Source of the DNA: Myxococcus qinghaiensis
GTDB taxonomy: Bacteria > Myxococcota > Myxococcia > Myxococcales > Myxococcaceae
NCBI RefSeq assembly: GCF_024198215.1
Contig: NZ_JAKCFA010000032.1
Coordinates: 44,454-108,453 of the forward strand
Reading direction: 5' to 3'
Length of the DNA: 64,000 bases
Shown: in pieces, positions 1 to 8,833 of the stretch
Layout of the letters: the number at the start of each line of letters is the position of its first letter
Numbering within the stretch: the stretch's first letter is position 1
The notes under the pieces: generated by a model
The model's input: only the letters and a program-made list of their open reading frames with translations
Databases searched by the model: none
What the model was told of the DNA's origin: nothing
Made by a program: the position numbers and the translations under genes

Positions 1-473
1 GCTCGCACGAGCGACGCGAGCAGGTTGCCTCCATCCAGGGGCTGCACGGGCAGCAGGTTGAAGAGCCCCCAGCCGATGTTCACCCAGAGCAGCTGTCTCA
101 CCGCCAGACCCACCAGACCGCCCTGCTCGCCCAGCGGCGTGAGGACCGAGGTGCCCCACACCAGCCCGCCCAGCAGGAAGCCGACCCCGGGGCCCGCGAA
201 GCTCACCCACGCGGACTGACGGTGCGTGAGCCGGTCCGTGCCTTGCGCGGTTCCGCCCATCCCGTGCAGGGAGATGCTCGCGGTAGAGCCGAACCGTCGG
301 TACGCCCACGCGTGGCCCAGCTCGTGGAGGAGCACCGAGGCGAACACCACCACGACCCACAGCGCCAGGCTCCCCAGCTCGGAGGCGAAGTCCCAACCCG
401 TCGCCAGGGTCGTGAGGAAGAAGAGCGGATGGACGCGGACGGGAAACCCATCCACGTGGAAGTGGGGCCTCAT
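1..473 (-). CDS. Site-2 protease family (M50) membrane metalloprotease, partial
   Basis: This gene reads off the left window edge, so only its first 157 codons are present. The ATG is at 473. Translation shows hydrophobic segments around residues 35-50 and 92-115, the zinc-binding HELGH motif at residues 50-54, and the second M50 signature NLLPVQPLDGG at 139-149, where the Asp is the third zinc ligand. Order and spacing fit the short, rhomboid-like M50B proteases (SpoIVFB/YwhC type) that cut substrates within the membrane. No PDZ or CBS domain is visible in the part seen. It is divergent from the SpoIIE-type phosphatase gene. The substrate cannot be inferred. No strong Shine-Dalgarno precedes the ATG, so the exact start is moderately certain. 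Confidence 0.88.
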   Translation of the reverse strand, partial: MRPHFHVDGFPVRVHPLFFLTTLATGWDFASELGSLALWVVVVFASVLLHELGHAWAYRRFGSTASISLHGMGGTAQGTDRLTHRQSAWVSFAGPGVGFLLGGLVWGTSVLTPLGEQGGLVGLAVRQLLWVNIGWGLFNLLPVQPLDGGNLLASLVR

Positions 474-708
474 GGGACGGGGATGCTAACGGACGCCCCG
501 CGTGGACGCGCGGTGAAGGGCCGGGGCCGCATCGCACCGGATGTGAAGTGTCCAGCGGGCCAACACGCGCACCCGACCTCAAGGGACGTCCCCAGGCCGG
601 GACGCGTCGTGACGTGGTGTGGGGGCAAGGTCTCGCGAAGTAGGAGAAGTGCGCTAGAGTCGGCACTCTTTCCCGCTCCCCGCCGCGCGTTGGCGTGGCC
701 TTCCGGGT
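474..708. promoter_or_regulatory. Divergent intergenic region, possible promoter for the SpoIIE gene
   Basis: This spacer lies between the diverging M50 protease and phosphatase genes. It holds a short inverted repeat, AGTGC (648-652) with GCACT (663-667), enclosing a -10-like hexamer TAGAGT (655-660) about 50 bases before the phosphatase GTG. I see no convincing -35 element, so promoter assignment is inference. Confidence 0.28.
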
Positions 709-2520
709 GTGTCCTTGTCCAGCACGAACACGCGTCTGAACCCCACACCCGAGCCCGGTACCTCTCCGGGCACGTCCCCCGGTGGCACGTCGCCGCAGGC
801 CGAGCGGACGGGCTCCCGGGAAATCACCGGCACCCGCGAGTCCACCGCCACGCGGCTGACCGCCAACGTCGGGCTGCCCCATGTCGAGGCGACGGGCACG
901 CTCATCGCTCCGCTGGAGGCGGGCGAGCTGCCCAACGTGGCCGCCATCCGCGGCCTCCGGTTGGACCAGATTCTCCTGCTCACGACGACCGCGCTGGTGG
1001 TGGTCATCGTGGGCCTGCTCGCGGCGCTGTCCGTCGCGTCGACGCAGTCCCAGTTCGAGGAGACCGCCCGCCGCTCCACCGAGCGCATCCAGGAGCAGGC
1101 CCGCGAGCTGGGGCGGACGGTGGGCCAGACGCTGGCGCTCACCTCCGTCACCAACCTGCGCGACAACAACTACGCCTTCCTGGAGGGCGTGGCCGGCTCC
1201 ATCGTCTCCACCAACCCCAACATCCTCCGCGTCCAGATTCTCGACCCGGAGGGCCTGGTGATGGCGGACAGCGAGCCGAAGGCCGCGGACGCCCCCGCCG
1301 AGGCCGAGGCGCCCGAGAACGCCCCCAGCGGACGCGCCGCCGAGCAGCGGCTGGTGCAGGCGTTCTACCGGAACCAGGCCGTGTACGAGATTCAGGAGCC
1401 CATCGACTACGGCTCCACCAGTGGCAAGGGGCTGGTGGTCATCAGCTACTCGCTGCGCGCCCTCCAGGAGCAGCTGGAGGTCCTGGAGCGCGACAAGCGC
1501 GCCACCGTGAGGGCCAACACCGTGCGCATGCTCGGCCTGGGGCTGGGCTTCGTGGTGCTGGCGGGCGTGGTCGCCGCGTTCCAGAGTCGAAGAATCACCC
1601 GGCCGTTGGGCGTGCTCACCCACAAGGTGATGCAGCTGGCCGCCGGAGACCTGGGCGCGCGCACCCAGTCCGCCAGCGGCGCCGGCCGCGAGGTGAAGAC
1701 GCTGGGCGTGGTGTTCAACCACATGGCCGAGCGCATCAAGGTGCTGCTCGACGACGTGCGCGCCAAGGCCCAGCTGGAGCGCGAGGTGTCGCTGGCGCGC
1801 ACGGTTCAGGAGACGCTGCTGCCCGGCCGTGACGCCGTGCAGGTGGGGCCGCTGCGCATCGCCGGCCTCGTCGTCACCGCCGACGCGTGTGGTGGCGACT
1901 GGTGGTTTCGCGCGGTGCTGGACGAGCAGCGGGTGGTCATCGGCATTGGCGACGTGACGGGCCATGGCCTGTCCACCTCGCTGGTGGCCACGAGCGCCAC
2001 CAGCGGCTTCGCGTCCGCGATGACGCTGCGCGAGCCCACCGAGGTCAACGCGCAGATGCTCATCACCGCGCTGAACGTGACGCTGGCCAACGTGGGCCGC
2101 GGCGAGCACCAGATGTCCAGCTCCCTGGCCGTCATCGACGTGTCCAACGGCCTGGTGGACTACGCGGCGGGCGCGCACCCCAGCCCGCTCGTCTTCAACA
2201 AGCACAGCGGGCAGGTGGCCTCGCTGCCCGCGCGTGGGCCGCTGCTCGGCGCGTCCGTGACGTCGCAGTTCACCTCCCGCCAGGCGCAGCTCCGGCCGGG
2301 CGACATCATCGTCTGGTACACCGACGGCATCACCGAGGCGCGGGATGGGACGGGGCGCATGTACGGCACCCAGCGTCTGGCCGCGGCGGTGCAAACCCAT
2401 GCCCACCTGTCCGCGGAGGCGCTGCGCGACGCGCTGCTCGCGGACGCCCGCGCGTACAGCGCGGGCCAGCCCCAGCGCGATGACATCACCGTCGTCGTGG
2501 CCGAGTACAGCCCCGCCTGA
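709..2520 (+). CDS. Membrane-bound HAMP/SpoIIE-type PP2C serine phosphatase
   Basis: A 603-aa protein starting at a GTG. Residues 1-80 are Ser/Thr/Pro-rich and cytosolic. Transmembrane segments lie near residues 85-108 and 274-292 and flank an extracytoplasmic sensor region of about 165 residues. A HAMP linker (about 292-345) and a short coiled coil follow, then a SpoIIE/PP2C phosphatase domain (about 385-600). The metal-binding acidic motifs are present: GGDWW near 395, GDVTGHG at 414-420, YTDGITEARD near 537-546 and RDDITVVVAEY near the end. Proteins of this build dephosphorylate STAS-domain anti-anti-sigma partners in response to an external cue. A HATPase gene (8834) and a STAS-kinase fusion (9651) lie further along the same strand, so these may form one partner-switching circuit, although iron and TPR genes intervene. 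Confidence 0.9.
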   Translation: MSLSSTNTRLNPTPEPGTSPGTSPGGTSPQAERTGSREITGTRESTATRLTANVGLPHVEATGTLIAPLEAGELPNVAAIRGLRLDQILLLTTTALVVVIVGLLAALSVASTQSQFEETARRSTERIQEQARELGRTVGQTLALTSVTNLRDNNYAFLEGVAGSIVSTNPNILRVQILDPEGLVMADSEPKAADAPAEAEAPENAPSGRAAEQRLVQAFYRNQAVYEIQEPIDYGSTSGKGLVVISYSLRALQEQLEVLERDKRATVRANTVRMLGLGLGFVVLAGVVAAFQSRRITRPLGVLTHKVMQLAAGDLGARTQSASGAGREVKTLGVVFNHMAERIKVLLDDVRAKAQLEREVSLARTVQETLLPGRDAVQVGPLRIAGLVVTADACGGDWWFRAVLDEQRVVIGIGDVTGHGLSTSLVATSATSGFASAMTLREPTEVNAQMLITALNVTLANVGRGEHQMSSSLAVIDVSNGLVDYAAGAHPSPLVFNKHSGQVASLPARGPLLGASVTSQFTSRQAQLRPGDIIVWYTDGITEARDGTGRMYGTQRLAAAVQTHAHLSAEALRDALLADARAYSAGQPQRDDITVVVAEYSPA

Positions 2521-2537
2521 CCCTGGACGACCCCCGC

Positions 2538-5054
2538 ATGCGCCGCACACCCCACACCCCCATGCGACGCCTCGTCCCGGCGCTCGCCCTGCTGGCCTCG
2601 CTGGCCGGCCCTCCCGCCCTGGCGCAGTACCGCCCTCCCCCCATGTCCGAGTCGCAGCGGCTGGTGAAGGAGGGCGAGACGGCCCAGGTGTCCGCCAGCG
2701 CCGCCAGCGCGTCCGGCAACAAGAAGGAAGCGGAGGAGAAGTACCGCAAGGCGCTGGGCCTCTTCGAACAGGCCCTGGCCGCCGAGCCGGGCTCCGTCGC
2801 CGCCGCCGCGGGCGTGGGCTCCTCCGCCAACGCGCTCCAGGACTGGGCGCGCACCGTGGACAAGCTGAAGCCCGTCCAGGCCGCCAACCCGTCCGAGCTG
2901 TCGCTTTCGTACCCGCTGGGCGTGGCCCTCTTCAAGCTGCGCCGCTTCCCGGAGGGCGTACCGCTGCTGGAGCAGGTGGCCGGCGCGGACCAGGCCGAGC
3001 ACCTCATCGTCCACTACTACCTGGCCAGCTACTACCTCTTCGCCCAGCAGGGCGACGCGGCGGTGACGCGGTTGCAGAAGTATCTGGCCATGCGTCCCGC
3101 GAAGCTCTCCACCAACGACTTCCAGGTGCACGAGCTGCTGGGCCGCGCCCACGTGCTGCGCCGCGACGCGGTGGCCGCGCGCGCGTCCTTCACCCAGGCG
3201 CAGGCGGGCCGGCCGGAGTCGCCCACCGTGCAGCTGGGGCTCGCCAGCGTGCTGGAGCTGGAGGGCAAGCCGGGCGAGGCGCGGACGCTGCTCGAGGGCG
3301 TCACCACGCGCTTCCCGCAGGCGGCCGAGCCGAAGGAGAAGCTGGCCCGGCTGTACCTCGCCTCGGGCGACGTGCCCCGCGCGGAGGCGCAGGCGGTGGC
3401 CCTGGTGAAGGTGGGCGCGACGCCCGCCGCTTACCTGCTCTTGGGTGACGTGCGGCTGGCGCAGAAGCAGGCCCCCGCCGCCGAGGAGGCCTACCGCAAG
3501 GTGCTGGAGCTCCAGCCCGGCCTGGTGCTGGGGCAGATGGCGGTGGGCAAGGCGCTCCAGGCGCAGGGACGTCACGAGGAGGCCATCCAGTTCCTGGAGG
3601 CCGCGGTGCGCTCGGGCGCCAGCAGCGTGGAGCTGTGGGCGTCGCTCGGCTCCGTCAACCGCCGCGCCGGCCGCTACCAGCGCGCGGTGGAGGTGCACCG
3701 GCGCGTCGTGGAGATGGTGCCCCGTCAGGCCCTGGGCTGGATGCTGCTGGGCGCGGACCACTTCGCCACCGGCCAGTGGGACCAGGCCATCGAGGACTAC
3801 GGCAACGCGCTCCAGGTGGACCCCGCGCACGCCGGTGCCAAGCAGTGGCTGGCCCGCGCGCTCGCGCACCGTGCCCGCGACAGGGGCGGGGCGGGGCGGG
3901 CGGATGACGCCGTTCGCGACTTGCGCCGGGCCTACGATCTGGACCGCAGTGCGCTCATGGCCCGCCGGCTGACGGCGGCGCTGATGGAGACGCGTGCCTA
4001 CGCGGACGCGCGCAAGGTGATGGAGCAGGGCGCCACGCTCCCCGGCGCGACGTGGCGGGAGCAACTGCTCCTGGGCTACGCGCGGCTGGGCGCGGGGGAT
4101 GCGCAGGCGGCGCTGGAGGCCTTCGGCCTCGCGGGCAAGCAGACGGAGGAGCCGGACCAGCAGGCCGAGGCCTCCGTGGGCGCCGCGCTCGCCGAGGTGG
4201 AGCTGGGCCAGGTGGACGCCGCCGTGCAGCGGCTCACGGAAGTCGGCCCGTCGCGCACGGCCGCGAGCGTGGCGCAGGCCAACCTGCCACGCGTGCTGGT
4301 GCGCCGCGCGCTGGCCCGCCTGGAGGCGGGGGATGTCGAGGGCGCCGACCGCGACCTGGACGCCGTGGACAAGCTGGGCACCGGCAAGCGCGCGGACCTG
4401 ACGAAGCTGGCCCTCTTCGCTCGCGGACTGTCTCGCGCGGAGGCTGGCCGTCACGCGGAGGCGAGCGCCGCGCTGAAGAAGGCGCTCACCCCGGCGCAGC
4501 CCTGGGCGTGGCCCAACACCCGCGCCCTGGCGGACGCCTTCGTCCTCTACAAGAAGGGGCAGGTGGCCGCCTCGCGCAAGCAGCTGACGGCCGCGGCCAA
4601 GAAGCCCATGCCCGGCCAGCCCAAGTGGCTCGCGTCCCTGACGGGCGCGCTTCATCGGCGCGAGGCCTCGCTGGCCTACGCCTCCGGCAACATGAAGGGC
4701 GCGGAGAAGGCCCTCAAGGCCGCGCTCGCCGCCGAGCCCGAGGACGCGCTGCTCCAGCACAACCAGGCCTGCGTCGACTGGCGCAAGGGCAAGGCGTCCG
4801 AGGCCCTGGCCACGTGGCGCCGCCTGGAGTCCACCGTGTCCGTCGCCGCGCTCAACCTGGGCATCGACGCCCAGGAGCGCCGCCACGAGCCCGCCGAGGC
4901 CGTGGACGCCTGGCGCCGCTACCTCGCCTCCGGCCCCGGCCCCCGCCAGGCCCAGGTGCGTGAGTGGAAGGAACGCCTGCAGAGCCTCCATGGCCTCGCC
5001 GAGCCCTCGGGCGCGTCGCCGGCCGGAGCCACCGTGGAGGAGACCACCCCATGA
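2538..5054 (+). CDS. Secreted TPR-repeat protein
   Basis: An 838-aa protein with a signal peptide (Arg-rich start, hydrophobic core, cleavage probably after PPALA). Most of the rest is tandem helical repeats with the alternating small/large pattern of tetratricopeptide repeats. Examples are the segment around residues 70-90 (KYRKALGLFEQALAAEPGS) and several between 280 and 450 with the typical A-x-x-x-Y-x-x-A-L and DP endings. TPR superhelices scaffold protein complexes; nothing catalytic is seen. The start is ambiguous: ATG at 2538 or an in-frame ATG at 2562 that gives a more ordinary signal peptide. It begins 17 bases after the phosphatase stop and its stop overlaps the next start (ATGA at 5051-5054), so it is translationally coupled to the PhnD-like gene. 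Function unknown; a periplasmic or surface adaptor is plausible. Confidence 0.85.
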   Translation: MRRTPHTPMRRLVPALALLASLAGPPALAQYRPPPMSESQRLVKEGETAQVSASAASASGNKKEAEEKYRKALGLFEQALAAEPGSVAAAAGVGSSANALQDWARTVDKLKPVQAANPSELSLSYPLGVALFKLRRFPEGVPLLEQVAGADQAEHLIVHYYLASYYLFAQQGDAAVTRLQKYLAMRPAKLSTNDFQVHELLGRAHVLRRDAVAARASFTQAQAGRPESPTVQLGLASVLELEGKPGEARTLLEGVTTRFPQAAEPKEKLARLYLASGDVPRAEAQAVALVKVGATPAAYLLLGDVRLAQKQAPAAEEAYRKVLELQPGLVLGQMAVGKALQAQGRHEEAIQFLEAAVRSGASSVELWASLGSVNRRAGRYQRAVEVHRRVVEMVPRQALGWMLLGADHFATGQWDQAIEDYGNALQVDPAHAGAKQWLARALAHRARDRGGAGRADDAVRDLRRAYDLDRSALMARRLTAALMETRAYADARKVMEQGATLPGATWREQLLLGYARLGAGDAQAALEAFGLAGKQTEEPDQQAEASVGAALAEVELGQVDAAVQRLTEVGPSRTAASVAQANLPRVLVRRALARLEAGDVEGADRDLDAVDKLGTGKRADLTKLALFARGLSRAEAGRHAEASAALKKALTPAQPWAWPNTRALADAFVLYKKGQVAASRKQLTAAAKKPMPGQPKWLASLTGALHRREASLAYASGNMKGAEKALKAALAAEPEDALLQHNQACVDWRKGKASEALATWRRLESTVSVAALNLGIDAQERRHEPAEAVDAWRRYLASGPGPRQAQVREWKERLQSLHGLAEPSGASPAGATVEETTP

Positions 5055-5965
5055 AGACGCTCCGCTTGCTGCTGGCCGGCCTCGCGCTGGCCCTCTGTGT
5101 CATCACCCCCGCCGCCGCGGCCCCGAAGAAGGCCACGCTGGGCGTCTTCCTGGCCACGACGCTGAGCGACGGCCAGGAGCGCTTCCAGTACGCGGAGGCC
5201 CTGGCCGCGAAGCTGTCACAGGCGATGGACCGCCCCATCGCCGCCAAGAGCTTCGGCCGCTACGAGGACTTCGCGCGCGCCATCTCCGACGGAGGGGTGG
5301 ACTTCGCCGTGGTGGAGGGGTGGGCCGCCGTGCAGCTCGGCGCCAAGGCCACCCCGCTGGCCTGGGCGTCCCGTCCCGGCGAGTCCCAGCAGCGCTGGGC
5401 CATCGTCTCCACTCACAAAGGCGTGGTGAAGGACCTCTCCGGCAAGCGCCTGGCCCTGGTGAAGGGCGCGGGCCCCGCCGACCCCAAGTTCGTCACCCAC
5501 GCGGTGCTCGGAGGAGACCTGGACGCGCAGCGCCACTTCAAGCTCACCCCCGTCCCCAACGTGGAGTCCGCCCTGAAGATGCTGGAGGCCAAGGGCGCCG
5601 AGGCGGCCCTGGTGCCCATGTCCCATGTCCCCAAGGACAAGGACCTGCGCGTCCTCTTCCGCAGCTCCCGGCTGCCGGGCGCCGTCCTGGTGGACCTGCG
5701 CAACCACAAGGAGTCACTGGACTCCGCGCTGTCCTCCGTGGGTGCGGTCGCCCCGTTCGAGTCCTTCGTTCGCATCCAGGGCAAGGACTTCGAGGATTTC
5801 CGGCGACTCGTCACCCAAGGCCCCCCGCGCCGCCAGCCCGTCTTCGCCGACGCGCCGGAGCTGCGCGTGGACGCCGAAGTCCTGGTCCGAGCCGAGGAGC
5901 TGGGCCCCTCCCTGCCTTCATTCGGCGGGGACCTCGCCGTGGCCGCCGAACAGCCCGACGACTGA
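5051..5965 (+). CDS. PhnD-like periplasmic substrate-binding protein
   Basis: A 304-aa protein with a clear signal peptide (about residues 1-24, ending in an Ala-rich stretch). The mature part matches the phosphate/phosphite/phosphonate-binding (PhnD/TauA-like, type 2 periplasmic binding) fold: an early strand GVFLATTLSD, the segment YEDFARAISDGGVDFAVVE where one lobe forms the ligand pocket, a central LSGKRLALVKG strand, and a later EAKGAEAALVPMSHVP. No ABC permease or ATPase genes accompany it. Myxobacteria often use such orphan binding proteins as sensor or adaptor modules. The start was chosen for the ATGA overlap with the TPR gene and for the signal peptide directly after it; the longer in-frame start at 4964 would bury the signal sequence. 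The ligand is unknown. Confidence 0.82.
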   Translation: MKTLRLLLAGLALALCVITPAAAAPKKATLGVFLATTLSDGQERFQYAEALAAKLSQAMDRPIAAKSFGRYEDFARAISDGGVDFAVVEGWAAVQLGAKATPLAWASRPGESQQRWAIVSTHKGVVKDLSGKRLALVKGAGPADPKFVTHAVLGGDLDAQRHFKLTPVPNVESALKMLEAKGAEAALVPMSHVPKDKDLRVLFRSSRLPGAVLVDLRNHKESLDSALSSVGAVAPFESFVRIQGKDFEDFRRLVTQGPPRRQPVFADAPELRVDAEVLVRAEELGPSLPSFGGDLAVAAEQPDD

Positions 5966-6013
5966 TTTGACGCAACCTTCGGCGCGCTGGCCCGAAACAC
6001 TCTTGAGTTTCCA

Positions 6014-6032
6014 GGGAATGAGAATCATCAAC
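6014..6032 (+). promoter_or_regulatory. Fur-box-like operator
   Basis: The 19 bases here match the classical Fur consensus (GATAATGATAATCATTATC) at 14 of 19 positions by hand alignment, including the core AATGA and AATCAT. The site lies 156 bases upstream of the TonB-dependent receptor ATG and abuts a possible -35 element. This suggests iron-dependent repression of the receptor, but the binding protein is not in the window. Confidence 0.55.
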
Positions 6033-6061
6033 TTGGCCCCGCTGGGCCGCTGGGGTAGCTT
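6033..6061 (+). promoter_or_regulatory. Possible sigma-70-type promoter of the TonB receptor gene
   Basis: TTGGCC (6033-6038) and TAGCTT (6056-6061) are spaced by 17 bases, directly downstream of the Fur-like site. The match to consensus is weak, but the position between operator and gene is sensible. Confidence 0.3.
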
Positions 6062-6187
6062 GTTTTCTTACGGCGCGAGCGTGCAGGTGAGCGAATTCGT
6101 CCAAAAGAACGAGTGCCCTGGCGTCGCGCCGGCCAACAGGGGCGTATAGGACCGCGGGGGCTCTTCCCATTCGCGGATGTGAGAACG

Positions 6188-8824
6188 ATGCACTCCAAAG
6201 TGTCTGCTGATCCGCTGCGAGGTGCGGTGGGAGCTCACGCAGGGCGCCGGGGTATCCGCGCCTACATGGCGATGTCCGTCCTCTTCAGCGCGCTGGCCCT
6301 GGCCCACCCCACGGTGGCCCAGGCTCAGGATTCCGGCGCGGCGGGTGAGGCGCCAGCGAAAGTGAAGCGAAAGAAGCGCGTCGTTCCGCCCGGGACGAAG
6401 GTCCCCGGCGCCACGAAGACGCCCTCGACCAAGCCTCCGCGCACGGCGAAGAAGCCGCCGAAGACTCGCAAGAACAGCAAGCCGGTGGAGCCGGCGCCCG
6501 TCGAGCCGGAGATTCCCGTCCTGGGAGCCGGCACCGAGACGGATGATCCAACGGCCCCCGAGGCCGTGACGGCGGAGCCGCCCGTCCCGGTGACTCCCGC
6601 GCCCACGGTGGAGACCCACCCGGCCGGTCCTCCTTCGCACGCCCCTCTGGCCAGCCCCTCGCTGGACCCCGTGCTCTCCGCGGATCCGCTGAGCACGCCG
6701 CCCGCCTCGCACGGCGCGGTGCTGCCCGCGACGGGGAGCCAGAAGCCCGCGCCTGGCGACAACGTCCCCATCTCCGCGCCCTTCGCCCAGCCCACCACGG
6801 ACCGGCCGATGCCGCCTCCGTCCGGCCTGGCGAGCCTGCCCGGTGAGGATCCGCTGGGTGGCGCGGACGCCCTGGAGGAGTCGGTCAACCGCGTGCTGAG
6901 CGAGGCGGTGGTGACGACGGCCTCCAAGCGCAACCAGCGCATCGCGGATGTGCCCCTGACGGTGTCGTGGATTCCGGCGGAGGAGCTGGAGGGCACCGGC
7001 CAGTTCACGCTGTGCGAGGCCATCCAGTACTTCCCCGGCATGGAGTGCCGCCGCGGGTCCATGCGCAAGGCGGCGGTGAGCGCGCGTGGCCTGGGCTCCA
7101 ACTACCTGTCCAACCGCCTGCTGTTGCTCAAGGACGGCCGGCCGCTGACGGACCCGTGGACGGGTCAGTTCTACGCGGACGAGACGACGCCGCTCGTCAA
7201 CCTCAAGCAGGTGGAGGTCATCCGGGGCCCGGGCTCGTCGCTGTACGGCTCCAACGCCTTCAGCGGCGTCATCAACATCATCGAGCGCCAGCCGGCGGAC
7301 CTCATCGCCGCGGGACGCAACGTGGGCGCCGAGGCGCGCATCCTCGCGGGCCAGGACCAGACGTGGCGCCTGCACGGCAACGTGGCGGGACGCGGCGGCC
7401 CCGTGGAGGCGCTGTTGGGCTACTACGGCTATGGCTCGGACGGGCCGCAGCTCTTCAGTGACCCCGCCAGGGGCGTGGTGGACGAGAACCAGGACTCGAT
7501 GGTGCACCAGGTGAACGGCAAGGTGCGCGTGGGGCCGCTGGCGCTGGACGCGGACTTCACGGACGCGACGATTGGCCGCCCGGGTGGCTCGCACACGCAG
7601 ATTTCGACGGTGGGCAACTGCGGCCGCTGCCACTACACGCCGGACGACGAGGAGTCCGTCCAGAACTTCAACGCCTCCGCTCAGGTGGACCAACAGATTA
7701 CGGACAACCTGCGCCTGTTCGGTCAGGCGTACGGCTTCTTCAAGCGCCGCGACGTGGTGATGGAGAACGCCTTCGGTGGCGACCCTACGCGCGCGCTGGG
7801 CAAGCGGCGCCGGCTGGGCGGTGAGGTTCGCGCGCTGTACTCGGCGGGCCCGTTGTCGGTGACGTTCGGCGGCGACTTGAAGCTGGACAACGTCAACGTG
7901 CCCAACATCCTGCCGGGGCTGACGCTGGACGACACCAAGCAGACCATCCTCGGTGGCTTCGTGGACGCGGAGTACCGCCTGACGGAGCGCCTGGTGCTGA
8001 GCGGAGGCGCCCGGTATGACCGCTACCAGATTCCGGAAGCTGTCTGGCGCGAGCGCACCGACCAGCTCTCTCCGCGCGCGAGCATCGTCTTCCACGCGGT
8101 GCCGGAGCTGCTCACGCTGCGCACCAACTACGGCCGCGCCTTCCGCGCGCCCACCCTGGCGGAGTTGGCCATCAACCAGCAGATGTACGCCTCCACGCTG
8201 GTGGGCAACGCCGACCTTCGCGCGGAGACGCTGGACACGTTCGAGGGCTCCGTGGACTTCTGGCCCTTCGACCGGCGCGTGCGCCTGACGGCGACGGGCT
8301 TCTACAACGTGGCCAAGAACTTCATCAATCAGGAGCTCGTCTTCGGCTCGGTGTCCCAGTTCCGCAACATGGGCGACGCGCGCATCGCCGGCCTGGAGCT
8401 GGAGGCGGCGGCGCAGATTCCGTCCATCAACTCGTCGTTCGACGTGGCCTACCAGCTCCTCGACGCGAAGAACGTGCCCTTCGACGACAGCCCGGAGACG
8501 CCGCTGGACTACGCGCCCACGCACCGCATCTACGCGCGTGGCCGCACCAACATCGGCAAGGTGGCCTTCGTGGAGCTGTACGCGCTCTTCGTCGGGCCGC
8601 GCTTCGACCCGGGCTTCCAGGTGGACGAGGTGACGGGCCTGCCCACCTCCCGCGTGCAACTGCCCAGCTACCTGACGGCCAGCGCGCGGGTGGGCTTCAA
8701 CATCTACGACGGCATCGCCGTGTCGTTCCTCGGCTCCAACCTCTTCAACGCGGCCTACGAGGAGTCTCACGGCTTCCCCGCGCCGCCCCAATCCTTCTTC
8801 AGTGAAGTCAAGGTACGCTATTAG
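6188..8824 (+). CDS. TonB-dependent outer-membrane receptor
   Basis: An 878-aa receptor. After a signal region (hydrophobic core about residues 27-40, ending VAQAQ) comes an unusual stretch of about 180 residues, first Lys-rich and then Pro/Thr-rich. The plug domain begins near residue 233 and contains VVTTASKRNQRIADVP, RGLGSNYLSNRLLLLKDGRP, and the typical plug end QVEVIRGPGSSLYGSNAFSG. The rest is a 22-strand-type beta-barrel ending in an aromatic residue (VKVRY). A CGRCH motif at residues 478-482 lies in the barrel region. The Fur-like site upstream suggests iron or siderophore uptake, but the barrel resembles generic CirA/vitamin-type receptors and the ligand is not identifiable. The ATG at 6188 was chosen to include an n-region; an alternative start at 6266 lies right before the hydrophobic core. 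No TonB/ExbB genes are adjacent. Confidence 0.9.
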   Translation: MHSKVSADPLRGAVGAHAGRRGIRAYMAMSVLFSALALAHPTVAQAQDSGAAGEAPAKVKRKKRVVPPGTKVPGATKTPSTKPPRTAKKPPKTRKNSKPVEPAPVEPEIPVLGAGTETDDPTAPEAVTAEPPVPVTPAPTVETHPAGPPSHAPLASPSLDPVLSADPLSTPPASHGAVLPATGSQKPAPGDNVPISAPFAQPTTDRPMPPPSGLASLPGEDPLGGADALEESVNRVLSEAVVTTASKRNQRIADVPLTVSWIPAEELEGTGQFTLCEAIQYFPGMECRRGSMRKAAVSARGLGSNYLSNRLLLLKDGRPLTDPWTGQFYADETTPLVNLKQVEVIRGPGSSLYGSNAFSGVINIIERQPADLIAAGRNVGAEARILAGQDQTWRLHGNVAGRGGPVEALLGYYGYGSDGPQLFSDPARGVVDENQDSMVHQVNGKVRVGPLALDADFTDATIGRPGGSHTQISTVGNCGRCHYTPDDEESVQNFNASAQVDQQITDNLRLFGQAYGFFKRRDVVMENAFGGDPTRALGKRRRLGGEVRALYSAGPLSVTFGGDLKLDNVNVPNILPGLTLDDTKQTILGGFVDAEYRLTERLVLSGGARYDRYQIPEAVWRERTDQLSPRASIVFHAVPELLTLRTNYGRAFRAPTLAELAINQQMYASTLVGNADLRAETLDTFEGSVDFWPFDRRVRLTATGFYNVAKNFINQELVFGSVSQFRNMGDARIAGLELEAAAQIPSINSSFDVAYQLLDAKNVPFDDSPETPLDYAPTHRIYARGRTNIGKVAFVELYALFVGPRFDPGFQVDEVTGLPTSRVQLPSYLTASARVGFNIYDGIAVSFLGSNLFNAAYEESHGFPAPPQSFFSEVKVRY

Positions 8825-8833
8825 GCACCGCGT

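Noticed and set aside
2160..4991. A 943-codon open frame on the minus strand
   Set aside because: It is antisense to the TPR gene, rich in Arg/Gly/Leu/His/Gln of shadow type and without any family motif; GC-rich codon use keeps it open.
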